Assembly (NCBI GenBank): GCA_027486405.1
Contig: JAIXPD010000014.1
Location: forward strand, 1-64,000
Reading direction: 5' to 3'
DNA length: 64,000 bases
Origin: Azospirillum sp.
GTDB lineage: Bacteria > Pseudomonadota > Alphaproteobacteria > Azospirillales > Azospirillaceae
Every line of letters starts with the position of its first letter. The stretch's first letter is position 1. Positions 8,865 to 16,857 of the stretch are shown in pieces. A program made the position numbers and the translations under genes. Below the pieces are notes generated by a model. That model saw only the letters and a list, made by a program, of their open reading frames with translations. It ran no database searches and was not told where the DNA came from.

Positions 8865-10271
8865 ATGTCGAACGAAAAGGAATCGGTCGCTCTGGTCTCC
8901 ATGGTGGCGAGTGCCGGCCTGACGGTGGGGAAACTCACCGTGGGTGCGGCCACCGGCAGCCTGGGCATCCTGTCCGAGGGCATCCACAGCTTGCTCGATT
9001 TCGCCGCCACGGCGCTGACCTACGCCGCCGTGCGGGTCAGCGACGCCCCACCGGACGAACGCCACCCCTATGGCCATGGCAAGATCGAAAGCGTCGCCGC
9101 GCTGGCCGAAACCGCGCTGCTGTTCCTGACCAGCGCCTGGATCCTGTTCGAGGCGGTCGACCGCCTGTTCGCCGATCATGTGGAGGTGGAGGCGACCTGG
9201 TGGGGGGTCGGCATCATCCTGATTTCCATCGTGGTGGACACGCTGCGCGCGCGCGAACTGGCGCGGGTGGCGCGGGAAACCAACAGCCCGGCGTTGGAAG
9301 CCGACGCGCTGCATTTCTCCTCCGACATCCTCAGCTCCAGCGTCGTTCTGGTCGGGCTGGGGCTGGTGTGGCTGGGCTTTCCCAAGGGCGACCCGCTGGC
9401 CGCCATCGGCGTGGCGCTGTTCGTCTGTCTGGCGGGCTACCGGCTGGGACGGCGCACCATCGACACGCTGATCGACGCCGCCCCGGTGGGGGTGGCCGAC
9501 CGGGTGTCGGCGCTGGTGTCGTCGATCCCCGGCGTGGCGGCGGTGCGCGGCCTGCGCGTGCGTCCGGGCGGCAGCACGCTGTTCGTCGATTTCGACATCG
9601 CCATCAGCCGCCTGCTGCCGCCGGGCCGCGTCGCCAGCCTGATCGCCAAGGCCAAGACCGCCATCCGCGCCGAAATGCCGGAGGCGGAGGTTCGCATCGG
9701 CACCCAACCGCTGGCGCTGGACGACGAAACCATCCTGGAACGGGTCAGCGCGGTGGCCGGGCATCACGGCCAGGCGGTCCACCACGTCACCGTCCAGCGG
9801 GTGGGGGAGGGGCTGTCCGTCGCCTATGACCTGGAGGTGGACGGCGATTGGCCGCTGAACCGCGCGCACGGCGTCGCCACCGCGCTGGAAGGGGCGATCC
9901 GCACCGAATTGGGCGACAGCGTGGAGGTGGAAACCCACATCGAGCCGCGCAGCGGCCACCCGGTGAGCAGCCGCGCGGTCGATCCCGGGACCGTCGCCGC
10001 GCTGCAAGCGGCCCTGTCCTCGGCCATCGCCGCCCACACCGGCCTGTTGGACATCCATTCCCTGCGCGTGCGCGAGGCCGACGGGCGGCTCTATGTCGTC
10101 TTCCACTGCCACGCCGATCCGAGCATGCCGGTGTTCCAGGCCCATGAGGCGATCGACCGGGTGGAGCGGCAAATCCGCGCCGATTGGCCCTCGATCCTGC
10201 GCATCGTCGGCCATATCGAGCCGGCGCATGGGGAACCGGGCCACGATGATCCGGGGCCGCTGGCGGGCTGA
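8865..10271 (+). CDS. Cation diffusion facilitator (CDF) family metal efflux protein
   Basis: 468 residues from ATG 8865 (MSNEKESVAL); a GTG at 8829 would add 12 residues. The N-terminal half has the CDF membrane domain with metal-site motifs SEGIHSLLDF and, in a later helix, EADALHFSSDILSS, plus HPYGHGKIES between helices. Such proteins exchange Zn, Fe, Mn, Co or Cd for protons at the inner membrane. The family normally ends in one cytoplasmic domain of about 80 residues. Here about 260 residues follow the membrane part and appear to contain three successive copies of that domain (near 205-290, 290-370 and 385-460), each with a VxxVRxL-like or VHHVTVQR-like strand. The gene is convergent with the sensor kinase gene, three bases away. 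The transported metal cannot be read from the sequence. Confidence 0.88.
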   Translation: MSNEKESVALVSMVASAGLTVGKLTVGAATGSLGILSEGIHSLLDFAATALTYAAVRVSDAPPDERHPYGHGKIESVAALAETALLFLTSAWILFEAVDRLFADHVEVEATWWGVGIILISIVVDTLRARELARVARETNSPALEADALHFSSDILSSSVVLVGLGLVWLGFPKGDPLAAIGVALFVCLAGYRLGRRTIDTLIDAAPVGVADRVSALVSSIPGVAAVRGLRVRPGGSTLFVDFDIAISRLLPPGRVASLIAKAKTAIRAEMPEAEVRIGTQPLALDDETILERVSAVAGHHGQAVHHVTVQRVGEGLSVAYDLEVDGDWPLNRAHGVATALEGAIRTELGDSVEVETHIEPRSGHPVSSRAVDPGTVAALQAALSSAIAAHTGLLDIHSLRVREADGRLYVVFHCHADPSMPVFQAHEAIDRVERQIRADWPSILRIVGHIEPAHGEPGHDDPGPLAG

Positions 10272-10274
10272 CCG

Positions 10275-11753
10275 TTACCCCGTCGGCCCCATCTCAACCG
10301 CGCGCGGCAGGCGCAGGCGGGCGCGCAGGCCGCCCAGCGGGGAGTCCAGCAACTCCAGATCGCCGCCGTACAGCCGGGCGAGGTCGCGGGTCACGGCCAG
10401 CCCCAACCCGGTTCCCGGCACCCGTTCGTCCAGCCGCACGCCGGGCATCAGCACCGCCGCGCGCCGGTCGGCGGGCAGGCCGGGGCCGTCGTCGTCCACC
10501 GTCACGACCAACCACTCCGGCGACGGGCTGTCCGGCGGATTGGGTTCCGGTCCGTCGCTGGCCGGGCGGGCGGCGATCACCACGGTGGACCGCGCCCAGA
10601 CGCAGGCGTTGTCCACCAGATTGCCCAGCGTTTCGTCCAGATCCTCGCGCTCCCCGGCAAAGCGCAGGTCGGGCGGGGCGTCGGCGGTGATGGCCAGGGC
10701 GCGGGCGGCGTGCAGCTTGCTCATCACGCGGGCCAAGGCCGCCGCGCTGTCGATCACCGGCGTGCTCAGCCCCGGCATCCCGCGCGAGGCGGCGGCGCGG
10801 GCGCGGGCCATGTGGTGATCGATGTGGCGGCGCATCTGGGCGATCCGCGCCACCATCGCCGCGCCGCGTTCAGCCCGCGTGGCGGCGTCCGGGCTGTCGA
10901 GCGCCTGGGCCTCGTTCGCCAGCAACGCGAGGTTGGTTTTCAACGCGTGGGCCAGATTGCCCGCCTGGAGCCGCCCGCGCGCCACGCTGTCTTCGGCGTG
11001 GGCCAACAGGGCGTTGAGATCGTCCACCAACGGCATGATTTCGCCGGGCATCGCCTCGGTGAAGCGCTTTTCCCGCCCGGCGCGCACGGCGTTCAGGCCC
11101 CGGCGCAGCCGCGACAACGGGCGCAAGCCGATCTGGACCTGAAACACCGCCGCCGCGATCAGGGCCAGGGCCAGCACCCCCAGCGACAGGGCCAAGGTCT
11201 GGTTGAAGCGGGTCATCAGCCGCCCCAACTCCGCCCGGTCGGCGGCGACGGCGATGCGGATCGGCGCGTCGGGCCGTTCGGGCAGCGCCACCGTGCGTTC
11301 CATCACCGCCAGGATCTGCCCCGCCGGGCCGGTGACGACGTGCTGGTGCAGGGTGCGTTCCTCCACCCGGTCGGGCGGCAAGGCCAGCACCGTGTCCCAG
11401 AGGGAGCGCGAACTCAGCACCGGTTCCCCGGCGGCACCGACCTGCCAATACAGGCCTGACAGCGGGCGGCGGAAACGCGGGTCGCTCAAGGGCTGGCGCA
11501 GCGCCGGGTGGCCCTGGGCGTCCAATTCCAGCGCGGCGGCCAACTGTTCAAGATGGTTGAGCAGCTCATCCTGGAAGCGTTGGCGCAAGCGGTCGAAGAA
11601 CAGGTTCGACAACCCGAAACCGGCGATGGTCAGCGCCAGCGTGACCCACACGGCCGCCCCGGCCAGCAGGCGGACGCGCAAGGATTGCGGCCATCCGCCG
11701 GGCCGGAACCAGCGGTGCCAGGGGCGCTGGAGGGGGCGCGGGGGACCGCTCAC
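10275..11753 (-). CDS. PhoQ-like sensor histidine kinase
   Basis: A 492-residue membrane kinase starting at a GTG (11753) that overlaps the stop of the response regulator, so the pair is coupled. Two membrane helices (about residues 25-50 and 180-203) flank a periplasmic sensor domain of about 130 residues; a HAMP-like linker (LRPLSRLRRGLNAVRAG) follows. The dimerisation helix reads GNLAHALKTNLALL, the PhoQ-type H-box where the usual HExxTP is replaced by HALKT. The ATPase has LGNLVDNACVWA, DDDGPGL and GTGLGLAV. With the adjacent PepSY protein, and by analogy to PhoQ/BasS-type sensors, it probably senses a cation or an envelope condition. The signal is inference. Confidence 0.92.
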   Translation of the reverse strand: MSGPPRPLQRPWHRWFRPGGWPQSLRVRLLAGAAVWVTLALTIAGFGLSNLFFDRLRQRFQDELLNHLEQLAAALELDAQGHPALRQPLSDPRFRRPLSGLYWQVGAAGEPVLSSRSLWDTVLALPPDRVEERTLHQHVVTGPAGQILAVMERTVALPERPDAPIRIAVAADRAELGRLMTRFNQTLALSLGVLALALIAAAVFQVQIGLRPLSRLRRGLNAVRAGREKRFTEAMPGEIMPLVDDLNALLAHAEDSVARGRLQAGNLAHALKTNLALLANEAQALDSPDAATRAERGAAMVARIAQMRRHIDHHMARARAAASRGMPGLSTPVIDSAAALARVMSKLHAARALAITADAPPDLRFAGEREDLDETLGNLVDNACVWARSTVVIAARPASDGPEPNPPDSPSPEWLVVTVDDDGPGLPADRRAAVLMPGVRLDERVPGTGLGLAVTRDLARLYGGDLELLDSPLGGLRARLRLPRAVEMGPTG

Positions 11754-12409
11754 GGTTCCTCCAATCGATAGCCGAGGCCGCGCACGGTCTTGATGAGGTC
11801 GGCCCCGATCTTGCGGCGCAGACGGCCGACGAACACCTCCACCGTGTTGGAATCGCGGTCGAAATCCTGGGCGTAGACATGTTCGATCAGATCGCTGCGC
11901 GAGACGACCTGCCCCTTGCGGTGCATCAGATAGGACAACACGCGGTATTCGAAGGCGGTCAGCTCCACCGGCGCGCCATCGACCGTGACCCGGCCGCTGC
12001 GGGTGTCGAGCCGCAGCGGGCCGCAAGCCAGATCGGCGGCGGCGTGGCCCTTGGCCCGGCGGATCAGCGCGCGGATGCGGGCCAGAAGCTCTTCCATGTT
12101 GAAGGGTTTGGCGAGGTAATCGTCGGCCCCGGCGTCGATGCCCTGCACCTTTTCGTGCCAGGAGCCGCGCGCGGTCAGGATCAGCACCGGGGCCGTCACC
12201 CCGCCGTCGCGCCAGCGCCGCAACACCGACAGCCCGTCGATCGTCGGCAGGCCCAGATCCAGGATGATGGCGTCGTAGGGTTCGGTTTCGCCCAGAAACT
12301 GCCCTTCTTCCCCATCGGCTGCGTGATCGACGGCGTAGCCCTCGCCCCCCAGCCGTTGGGCCAGTTGGCGGGCCAACTCCGCCGTGTCCTCCACGATCAG
12401 CACGCGCAT
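11750..12409 (-). CDS. OmpR/PhoP-family response regulator
   Basis: 219 residues: receiver (RVLIVEDTAELARQL, phospho-acceptor in IILDLGLPTIDG, LTARGSWHEKV, LAKPFNMEEL) and a C-terminal winged helix of the OmpR type (LTAFEYRVLSYLMH, NTVEVFVGRLRRKIG, VRGLGYRLE). It is transcribed after the PepSY gene with a three-base gap and overlaps the kinase start by four bases. Paired direct repeats of TGAAC spaced 11 bases apart in the upstream intergenic region are likely its binding sites. Confidence 0.95.
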   Translation of the reverse strand: MRVLIVEDTAELARQLAQRLGGEGYAVDHAADGEEGQFLGETEPYDAIILDLGLPTIDGLSVLRRWRDGGVTAPVLILTARGSWHEKVQGIDAGADDYLAKPFNMEELLARIRALIRRAKGHAAADLACGPLRLDTRSGRVTVDGAPVELTAFEYRVLSYLMHRKGQVVSRSDLIEHVYAQDFDRDSNTVEVFVGRLRRKIGADLIKTVRGLGYRLEEP

Positions 12410-12412
12410 CGC

Positions 12413-12748
12413 TCACCTCGGTCCATCGGGATGGTGACGGCGGCCCTTGACGTGGACCAGCGCGCCGGTGGCGGCGTCATACTCCACCTTCAGGATGCGG
12501 CCATCCGCCGCCATCAGCTTCAATTCATAGCGCAGGCCGTTGCGCTCCTCCTCCAATTCCACGTCCAGCACCTCGCCGCCGAACTGCTCCTTGGCCTGGG
12601 CGACGATGCGCTCCAGCGGCAGGGCGCGCCCGTCGCGCACCGCCGCGCGGGCGCGGCTGTGGTCGTCCCCATCGGCGGCGGCGGGGTGAAGGCCGGACAC
12701 CAGCGCCATCAGGGCAAGCGCGGCCAACCAGGGGCGGGGGTGGGGCAT
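12413..12748 (-). CDS. PepSY-domain exported protein
   Basis: 111 residues with a cleavable signal peptide (hydrophobic PWLAALALMALVSGLHPAAA) and one PepSY domain: RALPLERIVAQAKEQFGGEVLDVE, then YELKLMAADGRILKVEYDAATGAL. PepSY proteins are periplasmic modulators found beside PhoPQ-type two-component systems. This gene leads the operon ahead of the regulator and kinase, so it may feed back on the sensor. It ends in a His-rich GRRHHPDGPR tail, which could bind metal. Confidence 0.9.
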   Translation of the reverse strand: MPHPRPWLAALALMALVSGLHPAAADGDDHSRARAAVRDGRALPLERIVAQAKEQFGGEVLDVELEEERNGLRYELKLMAADGRILKVEYDAATGALVHVKGRRHHPDGPR

Positions 12749-12802
12749 GGGCGGGATCTCAAACGGGGTGTCTGGCCTGGTGGGCAGTGTGGGATCGACA
12801 GC

Positions 12803-12871
12803 CTGAACCCGGGCTGAACGGATGGGAAGAGGGGATGTCCCACAATGAACCGCCGGTGAACGCCGCGTTCA
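12803..12871. promoter_or_regulatory. Two pairs of TGAAC direct repeats with 11-bp period: likely response-regulator operator
   Basis: CTGAAC occurs at 12803-12808 and 12814-12819, and TGAAC again at 12846-12850 and 12857-12861; each pair is exactly 11 bases apart, one DNA turn. An inverted GTTCA follows at 12867-12871. Tandem half-sites at 11 bases are the usual binding geometry of OmpR/PhoB-family dimers (for example the PmrA box). The sites lie between the leftward PepSY-regulator-kinase operon and the rightward His/Asp-tailed gene, so control of both directions is the natural reading. Confidence 0.6.
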
Positions 12872-12958
12872 GGCGCGCCTCAGACCGGATCCGGCAGGGT
12901 GGGTTCCATCGGGCGGGGAGCCGCCCGCCCACACATCCTTCCACCACGGAGGTCCCCC

Positions 12959-13426
12959 ATGCGTTCCGTTCGTCTGTTCACCGCCACCACCCTGCTGCCC
13001 ACCACCCTGCTGGCTGCCGCGCTGCTGTCTGCGGTCGCCTTTCCGGTTCTGGCGGACGACGGCCATCCCAAAGCCCCGCAACCCAGCGCCCCGCGCCCCA
13101 TCGCCGACGTGGTGTCGGCGGGCGGCGGCACCGTCAGCGGGGCGGTGCAGGCGGTGGGGCCGTCGGGCTTCACCGTCAGCGACGGGCGCGACAGCCTGAT
13201 CGTGGCGGCGCGCGGCCTGCCGATGGACGGCTTGCGGGTCGGCGCGCCGATCACGGTGGCCGGGCGCATGCACCACGGGACCTTCCGCCCGGTCGAAATC
13301 ATCCGCGAGGACGGGACCAGCGTCAGCCGCAACGATCGTCACGAGCGCCATGAGGGCGGGCGGGACCACCGCCGCCACGAGGATGGCCATGACGATGGCC
13401 ACGACGATGGCCATGACAATGATTGA
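12959..13426 (+). CDS. Exported OB-fold-like protein with His/Asp-rich tail
   Basis: 155 residues from ATG 12959, which follows an ACGGAGG ribosome site. A signal peptide ends near PVLADDGHP. The middle (VSGAVQAVGPSGFTVSDGRD, then GLRVGAPITVAGRM) resembles a small beta-barrel of the stress-protein OB-fold type. The C-terminal 35 residues are very polar, rich in His, Asp, Arg and Glu, ending in copies of GHDD. Such tails commonly bind divalent metals. It is divergent from the PepSY/two-component operon and shares its presumed operator, so it is probably a target of that system. The exact function is not known. Confidence 0.75.
   Translation: MRSVRLFTATTLLPTTLLAAALLSAVAFPVLADDGHPKAPQPSAPRPIADVVSAGGGTVSGAVQAVGPSGFTVSDGRDSLIVAARGLPMDGLRVGAPITVAGRMHHGTFRPVEIIREDGTSVSRNDRHERHEGGRDHRRHEDGHDDGHDDGHDND
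13382..13417 (+). repeat. Three tandem 12-bp repeats encoding the GHDD tail
   Basis: The unit GATGGCCATGAC is present at 13382-13393, 13394-13405 (one change) and 13406-13417, at the extreme 3' end of the His/Asp-tailed gene. Copy changes would lengthen or shorten the acidic/His tail by four residues without changing frame. Confidence 0.9.
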
Positions 13427-13435
13427 TCCCAAACC

Positions 13436-14869
13436 CTACAAAGCCGGGGAGCGGGCCGGGGCGGGCAGCGCCAGCGGGGTTTGCAAACAGGCCTGGTCCC
13501 GGCCCAGATGCTTGGCCTGATACAGCGCCTCGTCGGCGCGCCGCAGCAGGCTGTCCACCGTGTCGCCGGGCCGCAGGCTGGCCACGCCGCCGCTGACGCT
13601 GTGCGGCCAGCCGGTGGCAAAGGCGTGGCCGCGCACCGCCTCGCACAACCGGTGGGCGACGATCAAGGCCGATTCCGCGTCGGTTTCCGGGCAGAGGATG
13701 AGAAACTCCTCGCCACCCCAGCGGCCGACCACATCGATGCTGCGGGTGCTGGACCGCGCGATGGCGGCGAACTCCCGCAGCATCCGGTCCCCCGCCAGAT
13801 GACCGAGCCGGTCGTTGACCCGCTTGAAATGGTCCAGATCGCACATGATGACCGACAGCGGCCGTTTGTGCCGGTTCGACCGGTCGATTTCCTTGGCGAA
13901 ACGGTCGTTCAGGCTGGCGCGGTTGGCCAGACCGGTCAGGCTGTCGGTCTGCGAGGCCACCGCCAGCTTGCGGTTCAGCCGGTACAGCGTGGCGATCCAG
14001 AACAGGCTGGTCAGCAGCACCAGGGTGAAGGCGAAAACGATCTTCTGGATCAGGTCGTAATCCAGCCCGGTTTGCACGGTGATGGCGACGTGCCGGTTGG
14101 CGATCAACGCCCGTTCCTGCGGCGTGATGGTGGCGATGGCCTGGTTGAGACGGTCGCGCAGCTCTGGCGCGCCCTTCAGCACGCCGATGCGCAGCAGATT
14201 GTCATAACCGGGGATCTGACCGGCGATTTTGAGGTTGAACCAACCTTCCGTCTTGATGGTGTGAACCGACACCGTCAGCGACCGGATGGTCAGATCGGCC
14301 TTGCGCCGCGACAGCAGGGCAAAGGCGTCGGCCTCGCTGTCGGTCAGCAGGATGCGCAGGTTGGGAAAATCACGCCGCACCCGCTCTTCGATCGAGGTGC
14401 CCTTGGGCAGGACCAGGGTTTCATTGGACAGCCCGGCCAGATCGGCGACGAAGGGGTGTTCTTCGTGGGTGATGATGACGTTGGGGTCGGTGAACAGCGG
14501 TTCGGTGAACAGCAGCCACGCGTCGCGCTTGGGCGTCTGGTTCAGGAAATTCAGCAGGGTGCAGGCCCCGGCCTTGGATTGGCCGATGCTCTCTTCCCAA
14601 TCCTTGGTCGGCACCAGCGCCAGGGGCACGCCCGCGCGCGACGCGGCCAGCCGCAGCAGGTCGCCGCCGATGCCCACATGCTGCCCTTGCGGGGTCAGGC
14701 TGTCGTAAGGCGGCCAATCGGGATCCACGCAATAGGACACCGCCCCTGTGGCGCTGTCGGCGCGCGGTCCCACCGGCCCTGACTCTTGGCTCAGCCCCGG
14801 CGTGGCGCGCAGCAGCAGGAGCGCGCACAACGCGGCGGCAGCGATCTTGCGTGGAAAGAGCAACGGCAT
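13436..14869 (-). CDS. Membrane diguanylate cyclase with periplasmic solute-binding sensor domain
   Basis: 477 residues from ATG 14869 (MPLLFPRKIAA), which starts a proper signal sequence; an upstream in-frame start at 14968 is less likely. Residues of about 40-270 form a type-3 periplasmic-binding (amino-acid-receptor-like) domain: SYCVDPDWPPYDSL, then LLTDSEADAFALLSRRKADL. A membrane helix follows (IVFAFTLVLLTSLFWIATLY), then a GGDEF domain with the active motif RWGGEEFLIL and the substrate segment DLDHFKRVNDRLGHLAGD. It should make cyclic-di-GMP in response to a periplasmic ligand. No RxxD inhibitory site is obvious just before the active motif. It is convergent with the His/Asp-tailed gene. 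Confidence 0.92.
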   Translation of the reverse strand: MPLLFPRKIAAAALCALLLLRATPGLSQESGPVGPRADSATGAVSYCVDPDWPPYDSLTPQGQHVGIGGDLLRLAASRAGVPLALVPTKDWEESIGQSKAGACTLLNFLNQTPKRDAWLLFTEPLFTDPNVIITHEEHPFVADLAGLSNETLVLPKGTSIEERVRRDFPNLRILLTDSEADAFALLSRRKADLTIRSLTVSVHTIKTEGWFNLKIAGQIPGYDNLLRIGVLKGAPELRDRLNQAIATITPQERALIANRHVAITVQTGLDYDLIQKIVFAFTLVLLTSLFWIATLYRLNRKLAVASQTDSLTGLANRASLNDRFAKEIDRSNRHKRPLSVIMCDLDHFKRVNDRLGHLAGDRMLREFAAIARSSTRSIDVVGRWGGEEFLILCPETDAESALIVAHRLCEAVRGHAFATGWPHSVSGGVASLRPGDTVDSLLRRADEALYQAKHLGRDQACLQTPLALPAPARSPAL

Positions 14870-15022
14870 GACCCACCACGAATGCGATTCCACTGGGCGA
14901 GCATACCCCAGTGTGCCGCCATGATAGCCCGACGATGGTGCGGCGCGCCATTGGTGGAACCGCAACAAGTTGCGACACGCGGTCGCCGAGGAAAAGGCGG
15001 CCGCGCGGCAACTTGCAGTGGA

Positions 15023-15613
15023 TCAGATCAGCTCGACCCGCTGGGCCACCGGGGCGTCGTCCGACCCGACCGCCAGATAACGGACGTCTTCGCCGTCGGC
15101 GACGATCTCCAGGCCGGACAGGCGCAGGGTGGCGCGGTCGAAAAACACGTCGGCCCCATCCTCCCACGGCTCGATCAGGCCCGATTGGCTGTCGAGGTTG
15201 TACCAGCGGACGGTTCCATAGGCCATCACCGCCGGACCCGACGGTTCGGCGGCGCGCTCGCGCCGTTCGCGCGGCGGCTTGGGCGGGCGGGGCTGTTGGG
15301 CGGCGGCGGGGGCCGCCTCGCCACTGTCGGGAGCGGCCCCGCGCTGCGGGCGGGCCGGGCGGGTGCGCGGCGGCGGCGGGTTTTCCGGCGGCGTCACCGA
15401 ATGGATGGCGACCACCTGCGGCCCCTTGGCCCCTTGGGCCATGTCGCAGACCAGAACCGTGCCTTCCACCGGGTTGGGAAGAGAGGCGGCGGCCAGGACG
15501 GAGGCGTGCAGGAACGCCTCACCCGTGCCGTCGGCCAAACGCACGAAACCAAACCCCTTTTCCGGCTTGAACCATTTCACCGTCGCGGTGACGTTCTTCG
15601 ACTCGTCGCTCAA
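15023..15613 (-). CDS. Two-domain cold-shock protein
   Basis: 196 residues with two cold-shock domains joined by a Pro/Arg/Ala-rich linker. The first (VTATVKWFKPEKGFGFVRLADG, near residues 8-75) keeps both RNA-binding motifs KGFGFV and AFLHASVL. The second (about 130-195; GTVRWYNLDSQSGLIEP, ADVFFDRATL) is divergent. The TTG at 15613 (LSDESKNV) is taken as start: it follows GGGAAGAG at good spacing, and the residues before it are unconserved. Single-stranded nucleic-acid chaperone role expected; double-domain forms are common in alphaproteobacteria. Confidence 0.85.
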   Translation of the reverse strand: MSDESKNVTATVKWFKPEKGFGFVRLADGTGEAFLHASVLAAASLPNPVEGTVLVCDMAQGAKGPQVVAIHSVTPPENPPPPRTRPARPQRGAAPDSGEAAPAAAQQPRPPKPPRERRERAAEPSGPAVMAYGTVRWYNLDSQSGLIEPWEDGADVFFDRATLRLSGLEIVADGEDVRYLAVGSDDAPVAQRVELI

Positions 15614-15807
15614 TGCTCTTCCCTTTCGCGTCCCGAAGGCCGGGGCGGGCGGCGGCTGAGGCCCGAACCTGGGCAAAACACCGCGCGTCGCGACCGCAGA
15701 ACAGTCCCGGCTGCGCGCACCCTATCATAAATCGGGTGGAAAAAGGCCAGCACGGCTTGCGGTTTTGCCGCCGGACGGCACGAATTTCCGCACCACGCCT
15801 GGGGCGA

Positions 15808-16689
15808 TCAGCTCCCGGCGGTCCAGGGGTGGCGTTTGGCGAGCGCGATGAAGGCGCGCAGGGCCGGGGAATGGCGGCGGCCCGCCACCGTCACCAACCG
15901 GATGTCGCGGGCGATTTCCGGTTCCACAATCACGCGTGTGGCGATCCCCGGCAGAATCGGCAGATACTCCGGCATCACCGCGCAGCCCATCCCGGCCAGA
16001 ATCAGGGCCTGCACCCAATCCTCGCGCTCCGTGGCGTAGCAGACGCGGACATCCACCGTGTCGGGCAGGCCCAGGGCCGAGAAATGATCGGGGTATTCGC
16101 AATTGATGCGGGAGAGGTAATCCTCGCCCTGCAAGGCGCTGTAGGGCACGCGGTCCATCGCCTCGAACCGGTGGCCGGGGGCAAAGGCGACGCTGTAGCG
16201 CTCCCGGTACAGGAAATCATGGTCGCAGCGGTCGGGCAGATCGGGCAGGCCGACGAAGGCGACGTCCAATTCCCCTTCCATCAGCAGCCGCACCACCTCG
16301 CGGCCCGGCGCGTCCTTCAGCGTCACCTCGACGGTCGGCAACTCGTGGTGCACGCGCTTGAGGAACTCCACCATCCGCCCCGGCCCGATGGTGCACATCA
16401 GCCCGACGCGCAGCGGCGTGTGGTCCAGCTTGCGCCAGCATTCGGCCTGGTGGCGCGCCATCTCGCTGGCGTTGAACACCGCCTCCAGATGCGGGCGCAT
16501 CAGGCGGCCCAGATCGGTCAGATGGGTCAGGCCGCGTTCCCGCCGGAACAGCGGGCCGCCCAACTCGTCCTCCAACCGCTTGATCGCCTTGGTCAGCGAG
16601 GGCTGCGTCACCCCGCAGGCGTCGGCGGCGCGTGTGAAGTTCAAGGTCTGGCACAGGGCCATGAAATACTGAACCTGATGGATTTCCAT
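15808..16689 (-). CDS. LysR-family transcriptional regulator
   Basis: 293 residues: N-terminal winged helix (YFMALCQTLNFTRAADACGVTQPSLTKAIKRLEDELGG) and a standard LysR effector domain. No catabolic gene is divergent from it. It lies downstream of the chemoreceptor/bufferin operon on the same strand, separated by 168 bases. The target is unknown. Confidence 0.92.
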   Translation of the reverse strand: MEIHQVQYFMALCQTLNFTRAADACGVTQPSLTKAIKRLEDELGGPLFRRERGLTHLTDLGRLMRPHLEAVFNASEMARHQAECWRKLDHTPLRVGLMCTIGPGRMVEFLKRVHHELPTVEVTLKDAPGREVVRLLMEGELDVAFVGLPDLPDRCDHDFLYRERYSVAFAPGHRFEAMDRVPYSALQGEDYLSRINCEYPDHFSALGLPDTVDVRVCYATEREDWVQALILAGMGCAVMPEYLPILPGIATRVIVEPEIARDIRLVTVAGRRHSPALRAFIALAKRHPWTAGS

Positions 16690-16857
16690 GCCGCCGCCCC
16701 GCCGTCCACCCTTCGGACGGGCACCGCAAAGATGCCGCCCGTCACGCTTGTACGCAAGCCGGTGGGGGGACGGTACGGGAAATCACACGCTTCACGGATT
16801 CGTGACCGGGGACGACGCAGGTGGCGGGGGCGGGTGGCGGGGGGCTTGGCGGGTGGA

